Assembly: GCA_036567205.1 (NCBI GenBank)
Contig: DATCVA010000329.1
Location: forward strand, 1-14,545
From: DATCVA01 sp036567205
Lineage (GTDB): Bacteria; Pseudomonadota; Gammaproteobacteria; Burkholderiales; Burkholderiaceae_B
Direction of reading: 5' to 3'
Length of the DNA: 14,545 bases
The position numbers were made by a program, and so were the translations under genes. This document shows positions 1 to 7,146 of this stretch, one piece after another (position 1 is the stretch's first letter; every line of letters starts with the position of its first letter). The notes under the pieces are model-generated. The model worked only from the letters and a program-made list of their open reading frames with translations, made no database searches and was not told where the DNA came from.

Positions 1-528
1 ACCAGCCCTGGCACCATCAAGGGGCAAGTCATACGCGCCGCTGGTCCGGCGTTTGAGCAAATGCTGGCCAAGGCGGGGGCATCGATTTCATCCATGCCTT
101 CGTCCGAGGTCTACACAGCCATGCAAACGGGGGTGCTTGATGCGGCCAATACATCTAATGACAGTTTTGTTTCCTATCGCCTTTACGAACAGGTTAAATG
201 CCTGACCGCCCCGGGCGAAAACGCGTTGTGGTTTATGTACGAGCCCATCATCATGTCCAAAAAAGTCTATGACGGTCTTAAGCCAGAGCAGCAAAAAGCC
301 ATTATGGACGCGGCCCAGAAAGCCGAGGATTATTTTGTAGGCGAGTCGCGCAAGGGCGAACAAAAAATGATCGATACCTTCAAAAAAGCAGGCGTTCAGA
401 TCGTCACTATGAATAAAGACGATTATGACGCCTGGATGAAGGTGGCCGAGGCGTCCTCATACAAGAATTTTTCTGAGAAGGTCAAGGGTGGCGACGAGTT
501 GTTGAAGAAAGCCCTGGCGGTTCAATAA
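1..528 (+). CDS. dctP: TRAP transporter substrate-binding protein, DctP family (5' end outside window)
   Basis: This is the periplasmic binding protein of a tripartite ATP-independent periplasmic (TRAP) transporter, which captures a substrate, usually a carboxylic acid, and delivers it to the membrane permease. The frame is open from the first base, so the N-terminal half and signal peptide lie off the window; 175 residues remain. The visible part has the family's substrate-binding region: an Arg at fragment residue 12 in the IRAAG stretch, which in characterised family members such as SiaP pairs with the ligand carboxylate, then SSEVYTAMQTGVLDAAN (residues 34-50), the conserved SEVYTALQTGVVDG-type signature. 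The C-terminal helices are typical. The next gene encodes the matching DctQ-type permease about 100 bases downstream. The substrate cannot be told from this fragment. Confidence 0.93.
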   Translation, partial: TSPGTIKGQVIRAAGPAFEQMLAKAGASISSMPSSEVYTAMQTGVLDAANTSNDSFVSYRLYEQVKCLTAPGENALWFMYEPIIMSKKVYDGLKPEQQKAIMDAAQKAEDYFVGESRKGEQKMIDTFKKAGVQIVTMNKDDYDAWMKVAEASSYKNFSEKVKGGDELLKKALAVQ

Positions 529-565
529 CAAATAACCCAGCAAGGTTTGCGCTCCAGGCGCAAGT

Positions 566-606
566 ACCCGCATCGGATAACCGTCTGATTTTTCGTCGCT
601 GCGGGT
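566..606 (+). other. Intercistronic stem-loop between dctP and dctQ
   Basis: ACCCGCA at 566-572 pairs with TGCGGGT at 600-606. After a one-base mismatch, 574-576 can pair with 596-598, leaving a loop of about 19 bases. No U-run follows, so it is not a classical terminator. Stem-loops between a binding-protein gene and its permease genes often stabilise the upstream mRNA or lower downstream expression; that role is inferred here. Confidence 0.45.
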
Positions 607-630
607 GCGGGATCTTTCCAAGGAGGGAAT

Positions 631-1119
631 ATGTCCCGAGGTTTTGTCGGTGTCGTCGAAGTCCTGTCCCGTGCCTGCGGTGTGTTGTCGGGTTTGCTGT
701 TAACGGTTGCCATGGTGGTTGTATGTCAAATGATCTTAATGCGCTATGTGTTTCGCGCTGCAACGATCTGGCAAACCGAGGCGGTGGTATTTAGCGCCAC
801 CGCTGCGATTTTTTTAGGCGCGCCGTATGTGCTGCAAAAAAAGGGGCACGTGGGGGTCGACGTTATTCAAATGTTGTTTTCACCGCGCAACCGCTGGCGC
901 CTGGAGCGTCTCGGAGCGGTATTCGGCTTGTTGTTTTGTCTGGTAATGGCGGCAGCTACCGCTCTTCACCTGTACGAAGCAATAGAAGGGGGGTGGACTA
1001 CCCCCAGCGTTGCTGCAATACCTCTGTGGATGCCGCTAAGCCCGATGCTAATCGGTTTTGTGCTGTTGTGTCTGCAATACCTGGCTGAAATCATCAAGCA
1101 ACAAGGGGCGCAGCCATGA
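631..1119 (+). CDS. dctQ: TRAP transporter small permease subunit (DctQ family)
   Basis: This is the small membrane subunit of the TRAP transporter, which pairs with the large DctM subunit in the inner membrane. The 162-residue length and four hydrophobic segments (about 16-38, 50-68, 95-113 and 135-153) suit the family. Hallmarks visible are RYVF at 38-41, a Trp/Glu pair at 47-50 and GHVGVDV at 72-78, the conserved cytoplasmic-loop motif of DctQ proteins. The start is fixed by a strong Shine-Dalgarno AAGGAGGG at 620-627. The stop overlaps the start of the next gene in ATGA, so the two permease subunits are probably translationally coupled. The substrate is unknown. Confidence 0.93.
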   Translation: MSRGFVGVVEVLSRACGVLSGLLLTVAMVVVCQMILMRYVFRAATIWQTEAVVFSATAAIFLGAPYVLQKKGHVGVDVIQMLFSPRNRWRLERLGAVFGLLFCLVMAAATALHLYEAIEGGWTTPSVAAIPLWMPLSPMLIGFVLLCLQYLAEIIKQQGAQP

Positions 1120-2432
1120 GTCCGGCCACTGCGGGTTTCTCCCTGATTGTCGGTCTTTGCCTTTTGCTTGGCACCGGCATGCCTATAGCCTTTGCGCTTG
1201 GGTTGGCTGCGATCGCCGGCCTGTTCCTGGACATGGGGCCTGATGTCATTCAGGTTATTGCCGAAACAGTATTCGCGGGTATTGCCAATCTGGCGTATGT
1301 ATCGATACCGATGTTTGTGTTAATGGGAGCCATCGTTGCCGGCACCCCCGCGGGCAGCGATCTATACAAGGCGCTGGATCGCTGGCTATATAAAGTGCCT
1401 GGCGGCCTTATCTTGTCCAATATTGGCGCTTGCGCAATTTTTTCGGGAATGACAGGGTCCAGTCCGGCAACCTGCGCGGCAATCGGCAAAATGGGCATTC
1501 CTGAAATGGTCAATCGCGGCTACCCTAACTCGGTGGCTACCGGTTCGATCGCGGCAGGCGGTACTCTGGGCATACTGATACCGCCGTCAGTCACCATGAT
1601 TGTCTATGGGATTTCAACGCAAACTTCAATTGGCCGGCTGTTTCTGGCCGGCGTATTGCCCGGCCTGATGTTGACTGCGATGTTTATGGCCTGGGCGTTA
1701 TTTGACGCGCGGCGCAAGGGGTTTCACTTTCGTACGGCCGGTGTCTACTACAGCTTGAAAGACAAGCTTGAAACCTTGCCGCGGGTTTTGCCGTTTCTGC
1801 TGATTATCGGGGGTATTTTGTTCGTGCTGTATGGCGGCGTCGCGACCCCGTCCGAGGCGGCCGGCGCTGGCGCCATGTTGACGCTGCTGGTTGTGGTGGT
1901 GGTTTATCGCTTGTTCAAGATAAAACCGTTTATAGGCATTTTTGGGTCGGCCATGCGCGAAAGCGTCATGATCATGATGATCATGGCGTCGGCCGAGTTG
2001 TTCGCCTTCGCGCTTTCATCACTTTATATAACGCAGTCGCTAGCTGGCGCGATTGCCGAGCTCGAGATCAATCGCTGGGCATTAATGGGACTGATCAACA
2101 TGTTTTTGTTGGTTGCCGGCATGTTTCTGCCCCCTGTGGCCATTATTGTGATGTCAGCGCCCTTGCTCTTTCCCATTATTGTCCAGGCCGGGTTCGATCC
2201 CTACTGGTTTGCCGTGGTGCTTACCATCAATATGGAAATCGGCCTGATCAGTCCGCCGGTCGGTCTTAATTTGTTCGTTATTAATGCCATAGCCCCCGAT
2301 GTGCCAACCCGCGATATTCTTTGGGGCGCAGTGCCTTATGTGCTGGTCATGATGGTGGGCATACTGGTGTTGTGCGTGTTTCCGCAGATTGCCACCTGGC
2401 TGCCCGATGTGATTATGGGGGCGGCAGTTTAA
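1116..2432 (+). CDS. dctM: TRAP transporter large permease subunit (DctM family)
   Basis: This is the large membrane subunit of the TRAP transporter, which forms the ion-coupled (usually sodium) translocation path. It has 438 residues, close to the usual 420-440, and is hydrophobic throughout with roughly 11-12 membrane segments. Family signatures are IPMFVLMG at 64-71, FSGMTGSSPATCAAIG at 109-124 and GTLGILIPPSVTMIVYG at 149-165; a second ISPPVGLN element lies in the C-terminal half, which reflects the internal pseudo-repeat of the ion-transporter superfamily. The ATG overlaps the stop codon of the small subunit by 4 bases. It is the last gene of the operon. No clear plus-strand terminator follows, although the tRNA-His terminator hairpin lies 100 bases downstream on the opposite strand. 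Confidence 0.95.
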   Translation: MSPATAGFSLIVGLCLLLGTGMPIAFALGLAAIAGLFLDMGPDVIQVIAETVFAGIANLAYVSIPMFVLMGAIVAGTPAGSDLYKALDRWLYKVPGGLILSNIGACAIFSGMTGSSPATCAAIGKMGIPEMVNRGYPNSVATGSIAAGGTLGILIPPSVTMIVYGISTQTSIGRLFLAGVLPGLMLTAMFMAWALFDARRKGFHFRTAGVYYSLKDKLETLPRVLPFLLIIGGILFVLYGGVATPSEAAGAGAMLTLLVVVVVYRLFKIKPFIGIFGSAMRESVMIMMIMASAELFAFALSSLYITQSLAGAIAELEINRWALMGLINMFLLVAGMFLPPVAIIVMSAPLLFPIIVQAGFDPYWFAVVLTINMEIGLISPPVGLNLFVINAIAPDVPTRDILWGAVPYVLVMMVGILVLCVFPQIATWLPDVIMGAAV

Positions 2433-2533
2433 TCGATGGCCGGAGGATCGCAATCGGCAGACGGGCCGTTTGCGACTTCGTGTGCAGCGGTTGCCGCCTA
2501 ACAAAATGACGGTAGAAAAAGTAAAGCGGGCAC

Positions 2534-2559
2534 AAAAAAGCCCACCAAAAGGCAGGCTT
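2534..2559 (-). terminator. Intrinsic terminator of tRNA-His
   Basis: Read on the minus strand, AAGCCTGCC (2559-2551) and GGTGGGCTT (2546-2538) form a 9-bp stem with two G-T pairs around a TTTT loop, followed by four more Ts (2537-2534). It lies about 80 bases past the 3' end of tRNA-His in the right orientation. It may also limit antisense reading into the TRAP operon. Confidence 0.8.
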
Positions 2560-2640
2560 AATTCTAAAGTTTCGTTTTTGTTCTAATTTGCACATTGCGA
2601 GAAACTTGCTAAACACAATGTGTTGATCTTAAAGGAAATT

Positions 2641-2717
2641 TGGGGTGACCGATGGGGCTCGAACCCACGACAACCGGAATCACAATCCGGGACTCTACCA
2701 ACTGAGCTACGGTCACC
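2641..2717 (-). tRNA. tRNA-His (anticodon GTG)
   Basis: The minus strand from 2717 to 2641 folds as a full cloverleaf. The acceptor stem pairs seven bases after an extra 5' G. The D-arm region is AGCTCAGTTGGTAGAGT. The anticodon stem CCGGA/TCCGG encloses the loop TTGTGAT with anticodon GTG. The T-arm GTGGGTTCGAGCCCC has the TTCGA core. The extra G at position -1 opposite discriminator C73 is the identity element of tRNA-His and is encoded here. CCA is encoded at 2643-2641. It is a monocistronic unit with its own terminator downstream. Confidence 0.97.
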
Positions 2718-2755
2718 ACTATTCTTAAACAGCATTGCTCCCTAAGAAGAACAAG

Positions 2756-2764
2756 ATTCTAGCA
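2756..2764 (-). promoter_or_regulatory. Candidate extended -10 promoter element for tRNA-His
   Basis: The minus strand reads TGCTAGAAT, an extended -10 (TGN plus TAGAAT, five of six matches to TATAAT). It lies about 40 bases before the tRNA 5' end, which would leave a leader of roughly 30 bases to be removed by RNase P. No good -35 box stands 16-18 bases upstream, which is tolerable for an extended -10 promoter. Confidence 0.4.
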
Positions 2765-2900
2765 TGAACTTGAAAATAAGTTTAGCGCCGGCCGGCCATA
2801 TGTCTTGCGGTTCTATATACTTAGCGTCGTGTACGTCTCCAATTTATTGATTTGGAAAGTTTTCTTCGTTTATTTGACTGGCGTTACGGCTGCATAAATT

Positions 2901-4355
2901 ATGGTTGCGTTCCACAGTTTATTACTAGAGTACTGGCCTCACATTACCTTTTTGATCAGTCTTGCCGTCGGGGCAACGGCCGCTATCCATGCAGCCATGA
3001 CAAAAAACGATGTACGAGCCGCCATCGGTTGGGTGGGCGTTATTCTTATGTCGCCCTTGTTCGGACCTTTTTTCTACTTGTGCGCCGGTATTAATCGCGT
3101 TCGTCGAGATCAAATGGTTCAGCAACGTGAACCGTCGTTAACCGATTACTCCAACAATCAAGAATTGCCGGTTGCCGACGTCACGGCTTACTCAGCTGCG
3201 CAGTTTGCCTCGCTCCGGGTTCTGGGCGATCACATCAGCCGGTTTCCGCTTCACGAGCGTAATCATATCCAGATTTTAATTGGTGGCGATCAAGCTTACC
3301 CTGCCATGATTGCGGCGATTAACGAAGCCAAGAAAACAATCGGCTTGCAAACCTATATTTTCGACAATGACGAAGAGGGTCGAAAAATCGTCTCGGCTCT
3401 GGCTCAGGCCCGTGCCCGAGGAGTAGAGATTCGGGTCTTGATCGATGCCATCGGGTCCAAATATTCACGGCCGCCGATTATCCGCTTATTACGTAAAAAG
3501 GGTATTAGGACAGCATTGTTCATGACCAATCCCCTGGGGATGAGAATGCCTTATGCCAACCTGCGAAGCCATCGAAAAATCCTGGTTGTGGATGGCCGGA
3601 TAGGGTTTACTGGGGGCATGAATATTCGGGCGGGATTCGTCGCGGCCATTGCCAAAGAAAAAATAGCCGGGGACACGCATTTCAGGGTAGAGGGCGCGAT
3701 CGTCAAACAATTGTTTTCAGTATTCGCCCACGACTGGGAGTTCACGACAAAAGAGGCGCTGCCGCAGGCAGTCTGGTGCTGCGGCGACTGGGATCCGCCG
3801 CTTCCCCATGCGCCGGCACGCTGCATACGCTCGGGGCCAGACCGCTCTATTGTCAGCACCCACAACATGCTGTTGGGCGCCTTCGCCGTAGCCCAGCATC
3901 ATATACGCATTCAGTCCCCTTATTTTTTGCCTGATCAGGTACTGCTTGGCGCGATCAATACGGCGGCACGGCGTGGTATTCAGGTTGATATCGTTATTCC
4001 CGGCCGGAACAACTTGCGTCTGGTCAACTACGCCATGACGGCGCAACTCGATCAGGTGATCCGTTACGGTTGCCGGGTATGGAGCGCCCGCAACAACTTT
4101 AATCACTCCAAGCTTATTACCATCGATGGCGCCTGGTCTTATGTGGGATCATCTAATCTGGATCCCCGCAGTCTGCGCCTGAATTTCGAGCTGGATGTCG
4201 AAATCTATAGCCGCGATACGGCTCGCGATCTCGAGGATTTGATCGACAGCGAAATCGAACTCGCCGAGCCGGTTACTTTACAAAGCCTGGCGGCCATGCC
4301 GTTCAGAAAACGGCTACGCAACAAAATAATCTGGTTAGCCAGCCCTTATCTGTAG
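2901..4355 (+). CDS. cls: Cardiolipin synthase (phospholipase D superfamily)
   Basis: This enzyme makes cardiolipin by phosphatidyl transfer between phospholipids at the inner membrane. The 484-residue length matches bacterial ClsA-type enzymes. There are two N-terminal membrane segments (about 11-32 and 38-62), then two phospholipase-D domains. The first HKD motif has H224, K226 and D231, followed by GFTGGMN; the second has H402, K404 and D409, followed by YVGSSNLDPRS. Both catalytic motifs are intact. The chosen ATG gives the expected membrane-anchored N-terminus, but its ribosome binding site is weak and an upstream alternative cannot be excluded. The gene stands alone, divergent from tRNA-His. 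The closely related PLD-family ClsB/C enzymes lack this two-segment N-terminus, so the ClsA type is favoured. The exact phospholipid donor is not readable from sequence. Confidence 0.93.
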   Translation: MVAFHSLLLEYWPHITFLISLAVGATAAIHAAMTKNDVRAAIGWVGVILMSPLFGPFFYLCAGINRVRRDQMVQQREPSLTDYSNNQELPVADVTAYSAAQFASLRVLGDHISRFPLHERNHIQILIGGDQAYPAMIAAINEAKKTIGLQTYIFDNDEEGRKIVSALAQARARGVEIRVLIDAIGSKYSRPPIIRLLRKKGIRTALFMTNPLGMRMPYANLRSHRKILVVDGRIGFTGGMNIRAGFVAAIAKEKIAGDTHFRVEGAIVKQLFSVFAHDWEFTTKEALPQAVWCCGDWDPPLPHAPARCIRSGPDRSIVSTHNMLLGAFAVAQHHIRIQSPYFLPDQVLLGAINTAARRGIQVDIVIPGRNNLRLVNYAMTAQLDQVIRYGCRVWSARNNFNHSKLITIDGAWSYVGSSNLDPRSLRLNFELDVEIYSRDTARDLEDLIDSEIELAEPVTLQSLAAMPFRKRLRNKIIWLASPYL

Positions 4356-4386
4356 ATGTAAAAGACAATAGGGCGGGCATTCGGCC

Positions 4387-4545
4387 TTAGTTCAGCAACT
4401 TTACGTCGGAAGTCATTACAGCCGGAGAGGCCGACGGCCCGGCGGTAAGTCCATTCAGGTTGTAGAAAAAATAACACTGATCGGGCACTTGACTTACTTG
4501 CCACTCTACGTTGCGTACTTTAGCCGAGATAAAATTAAATGGCAC
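4387..4545 (-). CDS. Possible short ORF of 52 residues, unknown (may be a gene remnant)
   Basis: I do not recognise this. An open minus-strand frame runs from a GTG (4545-4543) to TAA (4389-4387). It translates to a soluble-looking peptide containing VEWQVSQVPDQCYFFYN and ending in TSDVKLLN. The composition looks protein-like, with a cluster of aromatic residues (CYFFY). An in-frame TGA lies two codons before the GTG, so it cannot extend, and no good ribosome binding site is seen. It could be the C-terminal remnant of a decayed gene, or chance. It lies antisense in the gap after cls. Confidence 0.27.
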   Translation of the reverse strand: MPFNFISAKVRNVEWQVSQVPDQCYFFYNLNGLTAGPSASPAVMTSDVKLLN

Positions 4546-4567
4546 TAGTCATTCGTACTAGTTTTTT
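4544..4567 (+). terminator. Weak terminator-like hairpin
   Basis: ACTAGT (4544-4549) and ACTAGT (4557-4562) can pair around a 7-base loop, followed by a run of Ts to 4567. The stem is short and AT-rich, and it sits about 190 bases after cls, so it would be a poor or accessory terminator for that gene. Its sequence also overlaps the start of the doubtful minus-strand ORF at 4387-4545. Confidence 0.3.
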
Positions 4568-4613
4568 GCTTGGGGCGAGTTGTTGATCGGCATGTTTGAA
4601 CTGGAGAGTTTGA

Positions 4614-4832
4614 TTGAATAGCGGCACAAAAGAACCGGATTGGTCGGCTGCCCCCTCTGGCTGGGATTGGGCAGCGCAAGATGAGGACGGGCGCTGGTTT
4701 TGGTATAGGACAGAACCCACGCCAAGCATTGGCGGAGGCGTCTGGCGAGCGCCATCACGCGCGCAGCAGTTGGCCTGTACTGGCAGTCCCAATCCCGACT
4801 GGGACACGACTTTGCGTCGTCGAGCGTTATGA
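4614..4832 (+). CDS. Small tryptophan-rich hypothetical protein
   Basis: I do not recognise a named family. The 72-residue product has seven tryptophans (W10, 17, 19, 28, 30, 44, 63) in ordered blocks: PSGWDWAAQDEDGRWFWYR at 14-32, GGGVWR at 40-45, and SPNPDWDTTLRRR near the end. That patterning looks like conserved coding sequence, not chance. It has no signal peptide or membrane segment. The start is TTG: a stop codon lies directly before it in frame, there is no in-frame ATG, and GGAGAG at 4603-4608 stands 5 bases upstream as a ribosome binding site. Similar WDW/WFWY stretches occur in small proteins of unknown function in proteobacteria and phages, as I recall. It appears monocistronic. 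Confidence 0.55.
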   Translation: MNSGTKEPDWSAAPSGWDWAAQDEDGRWFWYRTEPTPSIGGGVWRAPSRAQQLACTGSPNPDWDTTLRRRAL

Positions 4833-5029
4833 AAACCGTTTTTTACGGCCTGAAACGCAACCGTTGGTAACTCACGTTTGGAGGATCACGAGAATCCTGA
4901 CAGGGAAAGGCCGCGATTGCGATTCCTGCTTGGCCGAGTTGTAACAACCTGAAGCGTTTGCTGCATTGCATGTATGGTTTATTCCTCTACGATAGAAGGT
5001 CAGTGATTTCAAAAGAGGTGGCAGTAATC
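4833..5029 (+). other. Intergenic stretch with no supported gene
   Basis: No convincing ORF on either strand. A short hairpin (AGGAT/ATCCT around 4882-4898) lacks a T-run. A weak promoter-like pair, TTGCAT (4966-4971) and TACGAT (4988-4993) with a 16-base spacer, could serve the secreted-protein gene that begins at 5030. Matches to consensus are poor. Confidence 0.3.
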
Positions 5030-5389
5030 ATGAAAACAAGCCATAAAATTCTTCTGGTTTCAATCTTGCTGGCAACGCCGTTTGCGGCAGCCCAGGCGCA
5101 AAGTTCCCGTGCCTCTCACGAGGCATGGATTAAAGCGCAAAAAATTGATATTCAACCAACATTGAAAATTACGGAAACTGAAATCCCCGCGGGGTCGCCG
5201 GCCACTTCAACAGGGCCTGGCAATACCGGTACAGGCACGCCCGGCAGCCAAATGCCACAGCCCGGTAGTGCGCCGGTGCCAGACTCTCAAGTGCCTGCTT
5301 ACAACACTCCGGCTACAGGCCCGTCAGGAAATGCGCCCATTCAGGATCGGTCGACCATGCCTTATGGCTCGGGACAACAGCCAAAATAA
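5030..5389 (+). CDS. Small secreted Gly/Pro/Ser/Thr-rich hypothetical protein
   Basis: I do not recognise this family. The 119-residue product begins with a clear Sec signal peptide: MKTSHK, a hydrophobic core at 7-21 and a likely signal-peptidase cleavage after AQA near residue 23, leaving a mature N-terminus of about QSSRASHEAW. A short charged segment (28-52, with WIKAQKIDIQPTLKITETE) follows. The rest, about 53-119, is low-complexity and rich in Gly, Pro, Ser, Thr, Gln and Asn, probably disordered. There is no Cys in the mature part, so it is not a lipoprotein. The ATG at 5030 is preferred over the in-frame start at 4958 because AGAGGTGG precedes it and it gives a clean signal peptide. 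It is convergent with the ypfJ-like gene. A periplasmic or surface role is all that can be inferred. Confidence 0.75.
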   Translation: MKTSHKILLVSILLATPFAAAQAQSSRASHEAWIKAQKIDIQPTLKITETEIPAGSPATSTGPGNTGTGTPGSQMPQPGSAPVPDSQVPAYNTPATGPSGNAPIQDRSTMPYGSGQQPK

Positions 5390-5443
5390 TTCCATTTCCA
5401 AATCAATCGTGAACTGTGTCGGCGCGTCGCCTTTGATGTTGTG

Positions 5444-6304
5444 TTAAAGCGAATTGGCGTTGAAGGTGTCGCACTGGCTTGTCTTGCCGCTTTCGAAGCC
5501 GCGCTTGAACCAGCTTACCCGCTGGGCCGACGAACCATGCGTAAACGAGTCGGGGACGGCATAGCCCTGTGCCTGTTTTTGAAGGCGGTCATCGCCGATG
5601 GCGCTGGCAGCGTTCAGTGCCTCGTCGATGTCGCCCGGTTCAAGCGTATTGCGCTGGGTGTTGGAGTGGTTGGCCCAGACGCCGGCCAGGCAATCGGCCT
5701 GTAGTTCAACACGTACCGACAACTGGTTGGCCTGGGTGGCGTTGGCGCGTTGACGCAACTGGTCGACTTTGTCGGTGACGCCTATCAGATGCTGTACATG
5801 ATGCGCTACTTCATGGCCGATAACGTAGGCTTGTGCGAAGTCCCCCGGTGAGTCCAGTTGTTGGGCCATTTGTCTGAAAAAACTCAGATCCAGGTAAACC
5901 TTGTCGTCACCGGGGCAATAAAACGGCCCCATCGCCGCTTGCCCTGTGCCGCATGCAGTTGGCGTGGCCCCGGTAAACAAAACGAGCTTGGGAGCGCGAT
6001 AGCCGCCCCAGCCATTTTCTTGAAAGATTCGGCCCCATGAGTCTTCTGTGTCGGCCAGCACCTTCGATACAAACCTGGATTCGGCGTCTGTAGCGGGTGT
6101 GCCGGCAGGCTGGGACTGGTTATATTGCGTGGCTTCGGGTTCCAGCATGCCTTGCAGGACGATGTTCGGGTCGACGCCAAAATAAATGGCAACCAGAGCC
6201 AGAACAATGCCGCCCAGCCCGATCTTGCCGCCTCCACGTAGTGGTGAGCGCCGGCCGCGGCGATCTTCGACATTTTGACTTTCTCTGGAATTGTCCAAAC
6301 GCAT
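5444..6304 (-). CDS. ypfJ: Putative neutral zinc metallopeptidase, YpfJ family
   Basis: This is a membrane-anchored predicted zinc metallopeptidase of unknown substrate. The 286 residues begin MRLDNSRESQNVEDRRG, the typical N-terminus of the YpfJ family, then a Gly-rich linker and one membrane segment (about 27-44). The catalytic domain follows, with the zincin motif H164-E165-V-A-H168 inside GHEVAHHVQH and a downstream ELQADCLAG element at 200-208 whose Glu200 is the likely third zinc ligand. The N-terminus should be cytoplasmic and the catalytic domain periplasmic, by the membrane topology. AAGGAA stands 7 bases before the start. The gene is convergent with the small secreted-protein gene and divergent from yciO across 115 bases. 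No key residue is missing. Confidence 0.92.
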   Translation of the reverse strand: MRLDNSRESQNVEDRRGRRSPLRGGGKIGLGGIVLALVAIYFGVDPNIVLQGMLEPEATQYNQSQPAGTPATDAESRFVSKVLADTEDSWGRIFQENGWGGYRAPKLVLFTGATPTACGTGQAAMGPFYCPGDDKVYLDLSFFRQMAQQLDSPGDFAQAYVIGHEVAHHVQHLIGVTDKVDQLRQRANATQANQLSVRVELQADCLAGVWANHSNTQRNTLEPGDIDEALNAASAIGDDRLQKQAQGYAVPDSFTHGSSAQRVSWFKRGFESGKTSQCDTFNANSL

Positions 6305-6419
6305 GGCGTGTTCCTTTGGGTAGACGAAATAAGTTTTAAGATGGGGTGGATTTGAATTTTATTGCCTAGGACCGTACGGCGTCTTAAACTGATCGGACAA
6401 GAATGTTAGGATACGTTTC

Positions 6420-7046
6420 ATGGCTCAGTTATTTGTTGTTCACCCCGAAAATCCCCAGGCTCGTCTGTTGAAGCAGGCGGGTCAAATGCTGGCGAACGGC
6501 GGCCTGGTTGCAGTGCCTACCGACTCCAGCTATGCCGTATTGGCCAGGCTCGACGACAAAACGGCAGCCGATGCCCTGCGGCGTTTACGTGGCCTTGACG
6601 AACGCCATCATCTTACGTTGCTTTGCCGCGATTTGGCGGAAATTGGTCATTTCGCCCGTGTCGACAACAGCCAGTATCGCTTATTGAAGATGGCGACTCC
6701 CGGTCCCTGGACCTTCATTCTAGAGGCTACCCGCGAGGTGCCCAGGCGGGTGTCGCACCCTTCTCGCAAAACTATCGGCATTCGTGTGCCTAACCACAAG
6801 GTAGCGTTGGATCTTATCGAATATGCCGGGTCGCCGCTTATTTCGACAACGCTTATTCCGGAAGGCGAAGAAGATCCGCTGAACGACGCACAGGAAATTT
6901 TCGAGCGATATAAAAATCAGCTTGCAGCGGTGGTCGACGGTGGACCGTGCCCGCTTATGCCCACTACAGTCATCGATTTAACCGGGGTTGCGCCTGAAGT
7001 CGTACGGCGCGGGCAGGGCGATCTGGCGACTTTGGGCCTGGCTTGA
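6420..7046 (+). CDS. yciO: Sua5/YciO/YrdC-family protein, YciO type
   Basis: This belongs to the double-stranded-RNA-binding-fold family that includes the threonylcarbamoyl-AMP synthase TsaC/Sua5, which acts in tRNA t6A formation. The 208-residue length and the sequence follow E. coli YciO from end to end: HPENPQARLL near the N-terminus, GGLVAVPTDSSYAVLARL (residues 27-44), CRDLAEI, TPGPWTFIL, RKTIGIRVPNH, STTLIPEGEEDP and a C-terminal PTTVIDLT. The YciO subgroup is distinct from TsaC, and its physiological role is less certain, so t6A synthesis should not be assumed. The ribosome binding site is modest (AGGA at 6408-6411). The gene heads a plus-strand cluster with an M50 protease, dapA and bamC. 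Confidence 0.93.
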   Translation: MAQLFVVHPENPQARLLKQAGQMLANGGLVAVPTDSSYAVLARLDDKTAADALRRLRGLDERHHLTLLCRDLAEIGHFARVDNSQYRLLKMATPGPWTFILEATREVPRRVSHPSRKTIGIRVPNHKVALDLIEYAGSPLISTTLIPEGEEDPLNDAQEIFERYKNQLAAVVDGGPCPLMPTTVIDLTGVAPEVVRRGQGDLATLGLA

Positions 7047-7146
7047 TCAATTTTTCACGTTTTGTTCAGCTAACACCAGATTTTGGCGCGCTGTTAATCA
7101 AGGGACGCCATGCCGCTGGGCTGGCGGCTGCATTTTCCGGAACTTT

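Noticed and set aside
2641..2900. tRNA-His as an integration site for a mobile element
   Set aside because: No integrase gene, no repeat of the tRNA 3' end and no phage-like genes in the window.
4381..4434. TCGGCCT ... AGGCCGA inverted repeat after cls
   Set aside because: Seven bases with a 40-base gap and no extension; expected by chance in GC-rich sequence.
4681..4944. Plus-strand frame of 87 codons overlapping the Trp-rich ORF
   Set aside because: Overlaps the better-supported 4614-4832 frame and has no protein-like patterning or ribosome binding site.
4958..5029. Upstream start for the secreted protein
   Set aside because: Would add 24 residues before a clean signal peptide; the ATG at 5030 has its own ribosome binding site.
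5421..5431. GGCG-CGT-CGCC hairpin followed by TTT between the two convergent genes
   Set aside because: Only a 4-bp stem with a 3-base loop and three Ts; too weak to call a terminator.
6384..6412. TTAAAC / TAGGAT promoter-like pair before yciO
   Set aside because: Only three and four matches to consensus; the predicted start would make the mRNA almost leaderless. Not strong enough to annotate.
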